NCBI GenBank assembly: GCA_903907925.1
Contig: CAIVQB010000060.1
Location: 46,978 to 110,977 of the forward strand
Source of the DNA: an uncultured Verrucomicrobiota bacterium
GTDB taxonomy: Bacteria > Verrucomicrobiota > Verrucomicrobiia > Limisphaerales > UBA9464
DNA: 64,000 bases
Reading direction: 5' to 3'
Each line of letters opens with the position of its first letter. The stretch's first letter is position 1. Of the stretch, positions 8,807 through 17,867 are shown piece after piece. The notes beneath the pieces were generated by a model. That model ran no database searches. It saw only the letters and a list, made by a program, of their open reading frames with translations, and was not told where the DNA came from. Made by a program: the position numbers and the translations under genes.

Positions 8807-10114
8807 ATGACTCTCTTTTGTCGTGGGTGTGTCGCCGCCTGGATTGCGGCTTCAGTTTCGGTGTGGAGCCCTGCCGCCCCACTGCCCGCTTCCGTACCTC
8901 CGTCACCGGTTTCGCCCGAAGCGTTCGTCGCCGAAGTGCTCGAACGGAATCCGGAACGCCGGTTTTATGAGGCGGAGATCACCCTGGCCCGAACCTCGGC
9001 GCGCCTGGCGACGCAACTCCCGCCGCCGGAGATCAGCGGGAGCGTCGGACGCAAACGCACCACCGACCTGGCCGGTCAACTGGCCGGCGAAGGCGTCGCC
9101 TGGAGTGCCGGGGTGTCGCAGACCTTCGAATGGCCGGGACGGCTCGGACTGCGGAAGGCGATTGCCAATCGTGACGTGATTCTGGCGGAGCTGGGTTATG
9201 CCCGGTTCACGCATGCCCTTGCCGCGCGGGCCCGCTCGCTCGCGCTCGGACTCGCCTGCGCCACCGAGAAGGCCCGCGTGGCCGGGGAGGCGGCCGAGCG
9301 ATTTCGTGCGTTGCGCGAGGTGCTGGTGCAGCGGGATCCGGCGGGGATCGCCCCGGTTCTGGAGATCCGGGTCCTGGAGGCGATGGAACTCAGTCTGCGT
9401 CGAAAGGCGGCGCAGGCGGACCTCGGTGTCCGAACCCTGCGGGCGGACCTCAATCCGTTGCGCGGGGAGCCGTCCGATCAGGCACTGGACATTCTTCTGA
9501 TCGAGCCGGCACTCGGACCGGTTCCAAACCTGGAGACGGTTCTTGCCGCGGCTCAGACGAATAATTTCGAGTTGCGGGTTCGCGTGGTGGAACTGGAGCA
9601 GCAGGGATTCCGGGTTCAATTGTCGCGAAACGAACGCTGGCCGGCCTTCACCGTGGGCACTCACTACTCGGAGGAACGCTCCGATGCGCGGGATCAGATG
9701 GTCGGCATCGGAGTCAGTTTTCCGCTGCCGTTGTGGCGGAACACCGCGGTGCGCACCGAGGCCGCCGAAGCCCGCCGGGTGCAGGCCGCGACGGTGCTGG
9801 CAACGGCGCGTCGGGATCTGGAACGCCGGATCGTGATCGCCGTGCGGGGGTATGAGGCGCGAACCGCCGAGCTTGCCCGCTGGCGCGGTGACACTGTGGA
9901 ACAATTCCGCTCTGCCGCCGAACTGGCCGACCGCCATTACCGCCTAGGAGCCGTTCCCGTCGCCACCTACGTCGAGCTGCAAAAACAGTATTATGAGGCG
10001 GTGGAATCGGTGCTGGAGACGCGTCGCGAGATCCTCGAGGACGCCCAGGAAATCGAACAGCTCTCCGGTGTCCCGGTTCTCGGTCACGCCAACCCCCAAC
10101 CGGCAACCCCATGA
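8807..10114 (+). CDS. Outer-membrane efflux protein (TolC/CzcC-like)
   Basis: 435 residues. The frame is open from 8576, but the signal peptide begins at ATG 8807 (MTLFCRGCVAAWIAASVSVWSPAAPLP), so that start is preferred. The mature protein has the two-fold repeat of long amphipathic helices of the outer-membrane factor family: VLERNPERRFYEAEITLARTSA near the N terminus and its counterpart around VLAAAQTNNFELRVRVVELEQQ, with FEWPGRLGLRKA and FPLPLWRNTAVRTEAAEAR typical of CzcC/CusC. It forms the outer-membrane and periplasmic tunnel of a tripartite RND pump. Its TGA overlaps the ATG of the RND gene (ATGA at 10111), indicating coupled translation. The pump's periplasmic adaptor would normally be encoded here and is absent. 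Confidence 0.9.
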   Translation: MTLFCRGCVAAWIAASVSVWSPAAPLPASVPPSPVSPEAFVAEVLERNPERRFYEAEITLARTSARLATQLPPPEISGSVGRKRTTDLAGQLAGEGVAWSAGVSQTFEWPGRLGLRKAIANRDVILAELGYARFTHALAARARSLALGLACATEKARVAGEAAERFRALREVLVQRDPAGIAPVLEIRVLEAMELSLRRKAAQADLGVRTLRADLNPLRGEPSDQALDILLIEPALGPVPNLETVLAAAQTNNFELRVRVVELEQQGFRVQLSRNERWPAFTVGTHYSEERSDARDQMVGIGVSFPLPLWRNTAVRTEAAEARRVQAATVLATARRDLERRIVIAVRGYEARTAELARWRGDTVEQFRSAAELADRHYRLGAVPVATYVELQKQYYEAVESVLETRREILEDAQEIEQLSGVPVLGHANPQPATP

Positions 10115-13100
10115 TCGATCGGATCCTTGAAATCGCCTTGCGCCAGCGGGTCGTGGTGCTGCTCGGCGCGGTCGCCCTCCTGCTGGTCGGCATCTGGGCG
10201 GCGCGCGACCTGCCGATCGACGCCGTTCCTGACATCACCCAGCCCCAGGTCCAGATCAACACCGAAATCCAGGCTCTCGCACCCGAGGAGGCGGAATTGC
10301 TGGTGACCCGGATTCTCGAACAGGAACTGGCCGGCTTGCCGCGGGTGACCGAGATGCGGTCGCTGACCAAGTTCGGATTGTCGCAGGTCACACTGCAATT
10401 CGAAGACGGAGTCGACATCTACCGTTGCCGCCAACTGGTGACCGAACGAATCCAGGCGGTGCGCGACCGCCTGCCGTCCGGGGCCGAACCGCGGCTGGCA
10501 CCGATCACCACCGGTCTGGGCGAGATTTTCTACTACACCCTGGCCTGGACCGCCGGATCCACCAACGCACCGGCGACGGAAATGGAACAGCTCATGGAGT
10601 TGTTCGAGGCCCAGGAATACATTGCCAAACCCTTCCTCCGATCCACACCCGGGGTCGCTGAGGTGAATTCGATCGGCGGACACGAACGCCAGTATGTCAT
10701 TCATCCGGATCCCAAGCGGCTGCACGACGCCAATCTCACCTTTGGCGAACTGGCCGACATCGTTGCCCGCAACACCCTCAATTCCGGTGGTGGCATTATC
10801 AACCAATCCGGCCGAAAATTGATCGTTCGCGCGGTTAGCAAGGCGCAGACGGCGGAGGAACTGGCGAATCTGCCGGTGAAGTTCGCCGCGGGTTCGAGTC
10901 CGCTCCGGGTCCGGGATCTCGCCGACGTGGAGGTGGACGCGGCGGTCCGGACCGGCGCGGCGACCGAGAATGGCAGGGAAACCGTCCTGGGAACGGTGAT
11001 GATGCTGGCCGGTGAGAACAGCCGCATTGTCGCCCACCGGATCGGTGAGCGGATGAGACAATTGCAGGAACGCCTGCCGACCGGCGTGGAGGCCCGCGTT
11101 CAGTATGACCGGTCGGAGCTGGTGGACCGCACCATCGGCACGGTGCGGAAGAACCTGTTTGAAGGCGCCATTCTGGTGGTCGCCGTTCTCCTCGGACTTC
11201 TCGGAAGCTGGCGCGCGGCGTTGATCGTGGCCACGGCCATTCCGTTGTCCTTTCTCTGCGCCCTGATCGGAATGTCCTACCTCGGGATCTCCGGCAACTT
11301 GATGAGCCTTGGCGCGGTGGACTTCGGATTGATCATCGATGGCGCGGTCGTGATTGTAGAAAACATCGTCCGGCAGGTGGCCCACCGGCAGCAGCAGCTT
11401 GGGCGCGGGCTCACGGCGGAGGAACGGGCGCGGACCGTTTTGGCGGCCTCGAAACAGGTGGCGGGTCCGATGTTCTTCGGCGTGCTGATCATCACCGTCG
11501 TCTACCTTCCCATCCTGGCGCTCTCGGGGATCGAGGGGAAAATGTTCAAGCCAATGGCTCTGACCGTGATGCTCGCCCTCGGAGCGGCGCTGGTGCTGGC
11601 CCTCACCCTGATGCCAGCCCTCGCGTCGTTGCTGCTGCGGAGTCCCGTCGGTGAATCCGAGAACCAGCTGATGCGCCACGCCGGGGAGGTTTATCGTCGT
11701 TTGCTGAATGCCGCCCTGGCGCGTCGCGCGATCGTCATCGGAACGGCCCTCGGCCTCTGCGCGTTGGCGGGCTTCATTCTTCCGCGGCTGGGAGCCGAGT
11801 TCGTCCCCACCCTGGATGAGGGCTCCACTACCATGATGTTGTACCGGCCGGTCGGGCAGAATCTGGCGTCGTCGGTCGCCGATCAGCTAAAGACCGAGGA
11901 ACTCGTCCGGCGGAAGTTTCCCGAGGTTTCGCGGGTGTTTGCCCGCATCGGCACCTCCGAAGTGGCGACGGATCCCATGCCGCCGAACGAGGCGGATTTC
12001 TACGTCTTCTACCGGCCCCGCTCGGAATGGGCCTCGCGCGACGGCTCTGTTCCGACCAAGACGGCCCTGGCTCGGAAGGTGGCCGCTGAACTTCAGTCCA
12101 CGATGACGAATACCACGGCGCTGGTGGCCCAGCCGATTGAGATGCGGTTCAATGAGATGCTGGAGGGCGTTCGCTCCGATATTTCGGCGAAGGTGTTCGG
12201 TCCCGACTTCGAAGTCCTCGAATCCCTGGCCCGCCGAATCAAGGAACTGTTGGAAAAGCTCCCGGGCTCCAGCGAGGTGGAGTTTGAAACCGAGGGCCGG
12301 TCACCGGTGCTGACCGTCACCGCGCGGAAGGACGTCCTCGCCCGGCGCAACATCTCTTCCGGTGCCGTCAATTCCGCCATCGCCACGGCGCTGGCCGGTC
12401 AAACGGTGGGCACGCTGTCGCATGATGGACATGTTCACGAAGCGGTCGTCCGGCTGCGGGGCGATCTTCGGGATCAGTTGGAACAAATTCGCGCCCTCGA
12501 TGTCCGGGTGGGGGAATCGGGTTTGATCCCGCTCGGAGACCTGGTCGACATTCAAACGGTGGAATCCGTCGAGCCGATCCGCCGGGATGATGGCCGGCGT
12601 CGTTCCGCGGTCATGGTGAATCTCAACACCGCCGATGTGGAGGGTTGGGTCCGTTCGGCGCAGGCGCGGGTGCATGAGGTGGTCCCACTGCCCGAAGGCT
12701 ACACGGTGGAATTCGGAGGCAAGTTCGAGCATTTGCGGGAGGCACGCGCGCGCTTGATGATCGTGGTTCCGGCGGCTCTGTCGCTCATTCTGGTGCTGGT
12801 ATTTCTGGCGTTTCGGAGCGTCCGGCAGGCGCTGGTGGTGTGTTCCGGGATTCCCCTGGCGCTGACTGGCGGCGTGCTCGCCCTGGCGGTGCGCGGCATG
12901 CCCTTCAGCATCACCGCCGCGGTCGGGTTCATCGCTCTCAGCGGTGTGGCGGTGTTGAATGGGGTGGTGATGGTCAGCTACTTCAACGAACTTCGCGAAG
13001 AGGGCCGCGAATTGATGGCGGCGGTGATTGAAGGGGCGCTCACCCGGTTGCGGCCGGTGTTGATGACGGCCCTGGTGGCGTCACTGGGATTTGTACCGAT

Positions 13101-13266
13101 GGCGCTCGCGACGGGTGCGGGTGCCGAAGTTCAACGTCCGCTGGCGACGGTGGTGATCGGAGGTATCTTGAGCTCCACGTTGCTGACCCTGCTCGTCCTG
13201 CCGGTCCTGTATGCGTGGATCGAATTTCGCAAGCCGGTCCTTGCACCAGGGGCGAACCCGGGTTGA
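10111..13266 (+). CDS. Heavy-metal efflux RND transporter, CzcA/CusA family
   Basis: 1051 residues, the normal length of HME-RND pumps. N-terminal helix, DLPIDAVPDITQPQVQI (family signature), a first periplasmic porter domain, a block of membrane helices, a second porter domain and the C-terminal helices with ALSGVAVLNGVVMVSYFNE. In membrane helix 4 the motif DFGLIIDGAVVIVEN carries D404, D410 and E417, the proton-relay pattern of the divalent-cation subgroup (Zn/Co/Cd or Ni/Co) rather than the monovalent CusA pattern. It exports metal ions using the proton gradient. It overlaps the outer-membrane factor by four bases. The metal is inferred from the motif only, and the missing adaptor gene nearby means the complex must borrow one or use one encoded elsewhere. 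Confidence 0.95.
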   Translation: MIDRILEIALRQRVVVLLGAVALLLVGIWAARDLPIDAVPDITQPQVQINTEIQALAPEEAELLVTRILEQELAGLPRVTEMRSLTKFGLSQVTLQFEDGVDIYRCRQLVTERIQAVRDRLPSGAEPRLAPITTGLGEIFYYTLAWTAGSTNAPATEMEQLMELFEAQEYIAKPFLRSTPGVAEVNSIGGHERQYVIHPDPKRLHDANLTFGELADIVARNTLNSGGGIINQSGRKLIVRAVSKAQTAEELANLPVKFAAGSSPLRVRDLADVEVDAAVRTGAATENGRETVLGTVMMLAGENSRIVAHRIGERMRQLQERLPTGVEARVQYDRSELVDRTIGTVRKNLFEGAILVVAVLLGLLGSWRAALIVATAIPLSFLCALIGMSYLGISGNLMSLGAVDFGLIIDGAVVIVENIVRQVAHRQQQLGRGLTAEERARTVLAASKQVAGPMFFGVLIITVVYLPILALSGIEGKMFKPMALTVMLALGAALVLALTLMPALASLLLRSPVGESENQLMRHAGEVYRRLLNAALARRAIVIGTALGLCALAGFILPRLGAEFVPTLDEGSTTMMLYRPVGQNLASSVADQLKTEELVRRKFPEVSRVFARIGTSEVATDPMPPNEADFYVFYRPRSEWASRDGSVPTKTALARKVAAELQSTMTNTTALVAQPIEMRFNEMLEGVRSDISAKVFGPDFEVLESLARRIKELLEKLPGSSEVEFETEGRSPVLTVTARKDVLARRNISSGAVNSAIATALAGQTVGTLSHDGHVHEAVVRLRGDLRDQLEQIRALDVRVGESGLIPLGDLVDIQTVESVEPIRRDDGRRRSAVMVNLNTADVEGWVRSAQARVHEVVPLPEGYTVEFGGKFEHLREARARLMIVVPAALSLILVLVFLAFRSVRQALVVCSGIPLALTGGVLALAVRGMPFSITAAVGFIALSGVAVLNGVVMVSYFNELREEGRELMAAVIEGALTRLRPVLMTALVASLGFVPMALATGAGAEVQRPLATVVIGGILSSTLLTLLVLPVLYAWIEFRKPVLAPGANPG

Positions 13267-13295
13267 ATTTGGACGGTCGGCTTCACGCATCCACA

Positions 13296-14048
13296 ATGCC
13301 CTATTCCCATCCCCAGCCGATCGATTCGCTGCAGGTGTTCCGGCGGGTCCGGCATCTGTTGCCCGGTGCCGCGGCGCTGGCGGGAACGGCGGGCTATGTC
13401 AATTCGGTGGTGCTCGGTTTCTTCCACACGCCGGTCAGCCACATGACCGGTGCGGTGTCGCACCTGGCGTTGGACCTCGCCGACGGACGGGTGGCCGACG
13501 CGACAGCCTCGTTCAGCATCGTGCTGGGGTTCCTCGGCGGAGCGATCATCGCGGGCGTCCTGGTCGGGGCGTTGAAACTGATTCCGAACCGTGTTTACGG
13601 GGTGGTGATGATGCTCGAAGGCGTGCTGTTGGCGGTGGCGACGGCGCTCTTGATGGCCCGCCATCGGCTCGGTCTCCCGGCGGTGGCCATGGCCTGTGGG
13701 CTTCAGAATGCGATGACCAGCAGCTACTGCGGTCTGGTCATTCGAACCACCCACGTGACCGGCACGGTGACCGACATCGGGGTGATGATCGGGCACTGGC
13801 TGCGGCATCGGAAGATTGAGCTGTGGAAGCTGCGGTTTCTCGCGGTGATCATCGTCGCGTTCGGTGGTGGCGGCTGGCTCGGTGCGCTGGCGGACGCGCG
13901 GTTCGGTCCGCAATGCCTGGCGCTCGCGGCGGCCGGATGCTTCGTGGTGGGCGGCATTTTCTGGTTTGTCACCCACAGCGGGTTGGTGGACCTGATGCAG
14001 GAGGCCGGTCCGCGACCGCCGCGAACCGGAAGTTTTCCGAATCATTGA
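13296..14048 (+). CDS. DUF1275 (YoaK family) integral membrane protein
   Basis: 250 residues from ATG 13296; an in-frame ATG at 13215 lies inside the RND gene and would add a hydrophilic leader. About six membrane helices. AGTAGYVNSVVLGFF near the N terminus and CGLQNAMTSS, RTTHVTGTVTDIG are the conserved DUF1275 motifs. The biochemical role of the family is unknown; a transport or membrane-homeostasis role is often assumed. It starts 29 bases after the RND gene and may be transcribed with it. A 60-base gap separates it from the hydrolase. Confidence 0.9.
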   Translation: MPYSHPQPIDSLQVFRRVRHLLPGAAALAGTAGYVNSVVLGFFHTPVSHMTGAVSHLALDLADGRVADATASFSIVLGFLGGAIIAGVLVGALKLIPNRVYGVVMMLEGVLLAVATALLMARHRLGLPAVAMACGLQNAMTSSYCGLVIRTTHVTGTVTDIGVMIGHWLRHRKIELWKLRFLAVIIVAFGGGGWLGALADARFGPQCLALAAAGCFVVGGIFWFVTHSGLVDLMQEAGPRPPRTGSFPNH

Positions 14049-14108
14049 GGTTGGCGCGACGCGGACTTGCCGGAGGTGCAGGGGTGGCGTTTGCTTCACC
14101 CCACTTCC

Positions 14109-16124
14109 ATGCGAATCCCCCGTTTTCTCCCCGTGCTGCTGGCCGGTTGGGTCACTGGCGTTCTGGCGGATGGTCCCGCCGACAACCGTTCCGATCAGGT
14201 CCGGCGTGTTCCGCCGCCCGGTGTTGCAGTGCCCGAGGTGGCCCGCGCCGAGTTGACCGCTGCGGTCACGCAGTTGGGAACCGATCTGGAATCGCTCCGG
14301 AATGACATCGCCGGCAAACCTGCGCTGCTGGCGCGTTTGCCCGACGTTCAGATCTATCACAAGGCCGTGGATTGGGCCTTACGCTACGACGAATTCTTCC
14401 GGACCAACGAGGTGGATGCCGCGCGGTTGCAATTGAAGGTGGCGGCGGATCGCGTGGCCGCGTTGCGGTCGGGTTCAGCGCCGTGGACGAGCCAGACGGG
14501 TCTCGTGGTGCGCGGCTACCGGTCGCGCATTGACGGTTCGGTGCAGCCATACGGGTTGGTCGTGCCGCCGTCGTGGTCGCCCAATTCACCGAACAAGTTC
14601 CGGCTCGATTTCTGGTTCCACGGCCGCGGTGAACAGTTGAGCGAGTTGTCGTTCATCCACGATCGGTCGCGGAGTCCGGGTGAATTCGTCCCCGCGAACG
14701 CCTTCGTGTTGCATTTGTACGGACGCTATTGCAACGGGTCCCGGTTCGCCGGGGAGACGGATTTTTGGGAAGCGTTGGAAGACGTTCGCAAGAATTATCC
14801 GATCGACGAGGATCGCATGGTGGTGCGCGGATTCTCGCTGGGGGGCGCCTCCTGCTGGCATTTCGCGACGCATTTCGCCAGCCAATGGGCGGCCGCCGCT
14901 CCGGGTGCGGGCTTCAGCGAGACCGCCGAGTTTCTCAAGGTGTTCCAGAACGAGGAACTGCGTCCGGCCGATTGGGAGCAACGGCTCTGGAGGTTGTATG
15001 ATTCCACGGCGAACGCGCTCAGCCTCAGCCAGGTACCTTTGGTGGCCTACAGCGGGGCGGATGACCGGCAGAAACAGGCCGCGGATGCGATGGCCAGGGC
15101 CCTTTCCGCAGAGGGCATCGAGCTCACCCACATTATCGGACCCAAGACTGGTCACAGCTACGAAAAGAACGCCAAGGCCGAGGTGAACCGCCGGATCGAC
15201 CTGTTGGCAGCGCGCGGACGCGATCCATTGCCGAAGGTGGTCCGGATGGTCACCCACAGCCTGAAGTACAACACCATGGCCTGGGTCACGGTGGAGGGAC
15301 TTGGACAGCATTGGGAGCCGGCGCGGGTGGAGGCGCGGATCAATCTCGATGACAATGAAATCACGGTGACCTCCACGAATGTCACCGCACTGCGGTTCAA
15401 CATCCCGTCGGGCCTCTGTCCGCTCGATCCCACAGTGCCGGTCAACGTTTCGATCAATGGCGACAAGGTGACCACGATTGCGCCGCAGTCCGACCGGTCG
15501 TGGACGGCGACGCTGGTCCTGCGCGGTCCGGCATGGCGGTTTGAAGCACTTCCTGCGGAGGGATTGCACAAGCGCCACGACCTGCAGGGTCCCATCGACG
15601 ACGCGTTCATGGATTCCTTCATGATGGTGACGCCCACCGGAGAGCCGATGAACGCGGCGACCGGAGCCTGGGTGAAAAAGGAATCGGACCGCGCGATCGA
15701 ACAATGGCGACGCCAGTTCCGCGGGGATGCCCGTCAAAAAACGGATGCCGCGGTCACCGACGCCGACATCGCCGCAAACAATCTGGTTCTGTGGGGTGAT
15801 CCTTCCAGCAACCGGCTCCTGGGGCGCATTGCGGATCGATTGCCGATCCAATGGACGGCCGCTGGCGTACAGGTGGGCCAGAAGAGCTATCCCGTGGGGA
15901 GCCACGTTCCGGTCCTGATTTTTCCGAACCCGCTCAATCCCGCCCGCTACGTTGTCCTGAACAGCGGATTCACATTCCGGGAATACGATTTGCTCAACAA
16001 CGCGCGTCAGACACCGAAACTTCCCGATTGGGCGATCATCGACGTCAGTCAGCCGGCAACGGCGCGGACGCCGGGTGGCATTGCCGCCGCGGGGTTCTTT
16101 GGCGAACGCTGGGAATTGAAATAG
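14109..16124 (+). CDS. Secreted alpha/beta hydrolase (prolyl-oligopeptidase-like)
   Basis: 671 residues from ATG 14109, which begins a signal peptide (MRIPRFLPVLLAGWVTGVLA). A helical N-terminal part is followed by an alpha/beta hydrolase core with LDFWFHGRGEQLSEL (oxyanion strand), nucleophile elbow GFSLGGAS with S243, acid candidate D318 or D319 in YSGADD, and H349 in KTGHSYEKN. The C-terminal 300 residues are beta-rich, with a piece (VLWGDPSSNRLLGRIADRLPI) seen in large hydrolases of planctomycetes and verrucomicrobia. Likely a secreted or periplasmic esterase or peptidase; the substrate is not deducible. It ends 21 bases before the convergent DUF535 gene. Confidence 0.85.
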   Translation: MRIPRFLPVLLAGWVTGVLADGPADNRSDQVRRVPPPGVAVPEVARAELTAAVTQLGTDLESLRNDIAGKPALLARLPDVQIYHKAVDWALRYDEFFRTNEVDAARLQLKVAADRVAALRSGSAPWTSQTGLVVRGYRSRIDGSVQPYGLVVPPSWSPNSPNKFRLDFWFHGRGEQLSELSFIHDRSRSPGEFVPANAFVLHLYGRYCNGSRFAGETDFWEALEDVRKNYPIDEDRMVVRGFSLGGASCWHFATHFASQWAAAAPGAGFSETAEFLKVFQNEELRPADWEQRLWRLYDSTANALSLSQVPLVAYSGADDRQKQAADAMARALSAEGIELTHIIGPKTGHSYEKNAKAEVNRRIDLLAARGRDPLPKVVRMVTHSLKYNTMAWVTVEGLGQHWEPARVEARINLDDNEITVTSTNVTALRFNIPSGLCPLDPTVPVNVSINGDKVTTIAPQSDRSWTATLVLRGPAWRFEALPAEGLHKRHDLQGPIDDAFMDSFMMVTPTGEPMNAATGAWVKKESDRAIEQWRRQFRGDARQKTDAAVTDADIAANNLVLWGDPSSNRLLGRIADRLPIQWTAAGVQVGQKSYPVGSHVPVLIFPNPLNPARYVVLNSGFTFREYDLLNNARQTPKLPDWAIIDVSQPATARTPGGIAAAGFFGERWELK

Positions 16125-16145
16125 CCCCGCCGAAGGATCAAACCC

Positions 16146-17162
16146 TCAAACCGTCGGCGTCGGCAGCAGTCCGGGTTCGGCGCTGGTCGCCGATACCGAG
16201 CGGGTCGTACCGCTGGCATGCGCATCGGTGACCCGTTTGTGGGGTCGCGTGACGATGGATTCAGGCGTTCGGAGTTGTCCGGCAATGGTGCTGCCCAATT
16301 CCTCCAGCATGGCGTAGCGACGACGATAGAGGGAACGCTTGTTGGCGGGCAGTTCATCCATCCGGCGAACCGTGGGGCGTTCGGGGAGCGAATAATTCCC
16401 GTCGGTATCGCGAACCCCCTGGCTCTCTTCCCAGAAGGTGTCGTAACTGGCGCGAATATCCCGGCGTTTGCGAAAATGCCGGTAGATGTGTTCGGAATCG
16501 CCGACGGCGCGGAGGTGGTCGATGCCCCAGCATTGGGCCAACCGCTGAATCGCAAACAGGAGGAGCGCCTTGGGACGGAGGCCATGCAACGACCGGGTCA
16601 ACTGGACCACGTCCTCGCGATCGTTCGCTCCTTTCCGTCCCTGCAATCCCCCGATAAACAATTCGCTGTGGCCTTCAGACCAGCGGGCGACGGTGAAGGT
16701 GAGGGTGAAGGCCGCCAGGTCCTGGCTCGCGTCGAACAGGACAACGGTCAGATCCCCTTCCTTTTCGAATTGGTCGAGGTAGTGCAGTCGGAGCGAATAG
16801 CGGCCGGGTTCGGAGGTTGGAAGCGCCGCGAGCAGATGGCCCTCGGCGGAGAACACCGCCCGCCGCAACGATTCGTCCATCCGCTGGGTGAGGAATGAAT
16901 AGTGTTCGGTCAACACGGCCAGCCGGGCGCGGAGTCCGAGCCGGCGGTGCAGATAGGGGCGCTGGAGCTTGCTGAAAATGCGGGGGTGCGCACCGGCGAC
17001 TGGGGAAAGCGCCGGCGATTCCAGTTGGCGGAACCAGCGGGCCGTCGAGGCAGGTGTCAGCAACGCCCGGACACAGTACTTCATCCGGGCGAAGAGATCG
17101 CCCCAGGTCGATTCCGGATGGACACGTCCGGCCGTGCGGCAAAGGGCCGCTGGCAAATTCAT
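16146..17162 (-). CDS. DUF535 family protein (VirK/YbjX-like)
   Basis: 338 residues from ATG 17162 (MNLPAALCR). The conserved DUF535 elements are present: a central beta region (FTLTFTVAR, LFIGGLQGRK), then LTRSLHGLRPKALLLFAIQRLAQCWGIDHLRAVGDSEHIYRH, and a C-terminal basic part (ANKRSLYRRRYAMLEEL). In enterobacteria VirK and YbjX affect outer-membrane properties and resistance to antimicrobial peptides, but the molecular activity is not established. No signal peptide; probably cytoplasmic. The last 35 residues are Ser/Thr-rich and unlike the rest. It is convergent with the hydrolase gene and separated by 240 bases from the PNPOx gene behind it. Confidence 0.85.
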   Translation of the reverse strand: MNLPAALCRTAGRVHPESTWGDLFARMKYCVRALLTPASTARWFRQLESPALSPVAGAHPRIFSKLQRPYLHRRLGLRARLAVLTEHYSFLTQRMDESLRRAVFSAEGHLLAALPTSEPGRYSLRLHYLDQFEKEGDLTVVLFDASQDLAAFTLTFTVARWSEGHSELFIGGLQGRKGANDREDVVQLTRSLHGLRPKALLLFAIQRLAQCWGIDHLRAVGDSEHIYRHFRKRRDIRASYDTFWEESQGVRDTDGNYSLPERPTVRRMDELPANKRSLYRRRYAMLEELGSTIAGQLRTPESIVTRPHKRVTDAHASGTTRSVSATSAEPGLLPTPTV

Positions 17163-17402
17163 TGAAGGGCGGCGGTCCGGACACGATGAGCCGTGCTCGG
17201 ACCCGGGAGCGTTCCTCAGAAATCGGTATAAATTCCCACGAAACGCCACCGAATGGGTGGTTGACGCCCTTGGTGTAGCTAAAAATTGCGATCAGCAACA
17301 CCTGAAATTGAGTGTACCGCCAACCGGAAGAGTTTCGGGCGGAGTTCACCTCCTCCGGTTGAAGCCGAATTGGGGTCGCGCGGCAATGCGGCCCAACCCT
17401 CG

Positions 17403-17849
17403 TTACTGGAGAGGGACCTCGTAGTATTCGAGCGCCCATTCCTCCATGTAACGGACCCGGTTGGGTCGGATGCAATAGACGAGGAGATCCGGGTTGTCGA
17501 TCGAACCGAGGTAGCGACGAAGCAGGGGGTTGGTGGACCAGATCGCCTCCAGCGTAGCCCTCACGACGACCACTTCGGCGACGCCGGTGATGCGGACCTG
17601 GTTGTGCTTCTCGTCGACGTAGCAGAGTTCGACGTTGGGGTTGGCGGCGATTTCGGCAGTCTTTCCGTACCGCCGGAGATTGGCGACGTAGATGGTGAAT
17701 CCGTCGGTCTTCACCGGCGAAACCGGGCGCAGGCGCGGTTGCAGACCATCGATGGTGGCCAGTTGGGGAAACTTGGCGGACTGGATGACCGCGGACGCGC
17801 GGCGGACGAGTTCCTCCGCGGCGATCGGTTTGAGGGCGGGTTCGGACAC
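17403..17849 (-). CDS. Pyridoxamine 5'-phosphate oxidase-like FMN-binding protein
   Basis: 148 residues with a GTG start at 17849. The split-barrel fold is recognisable: AVIQSAKFPQLATIDGLQPRLRPVSPV, then NLRRYGKTAEIAANPNVELCYVDEKHNQVRITGVAEVV, the typical sequence of small PNPOx-like proteins that bind FMN, F420 or heme. The true PdxH C-terminal substrate residues are absent, so it is probably a general flavin reductase rather than a vitamin B6 enzyme. The start lies 18 bases after the aminotransferase stop; the two form an operon. Confidence 0.85.
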   Translation of the reverse strand: MSEPALKPIAAEELVRRASAVIQSAKFPQLATIDGLQPRLRPVSPVKTDGFTIYVANLRRYGKTAEIAANPNVELCYVDEKHNQVRITGVAEVVVVRATLEAIWSTNPLLRRYLGSIDNPDLLVYCIRPNRVRYMEEWALEYYEVPLQ

Positions 17850-17867
17850 GTGGAACCTGGAAAGGGG

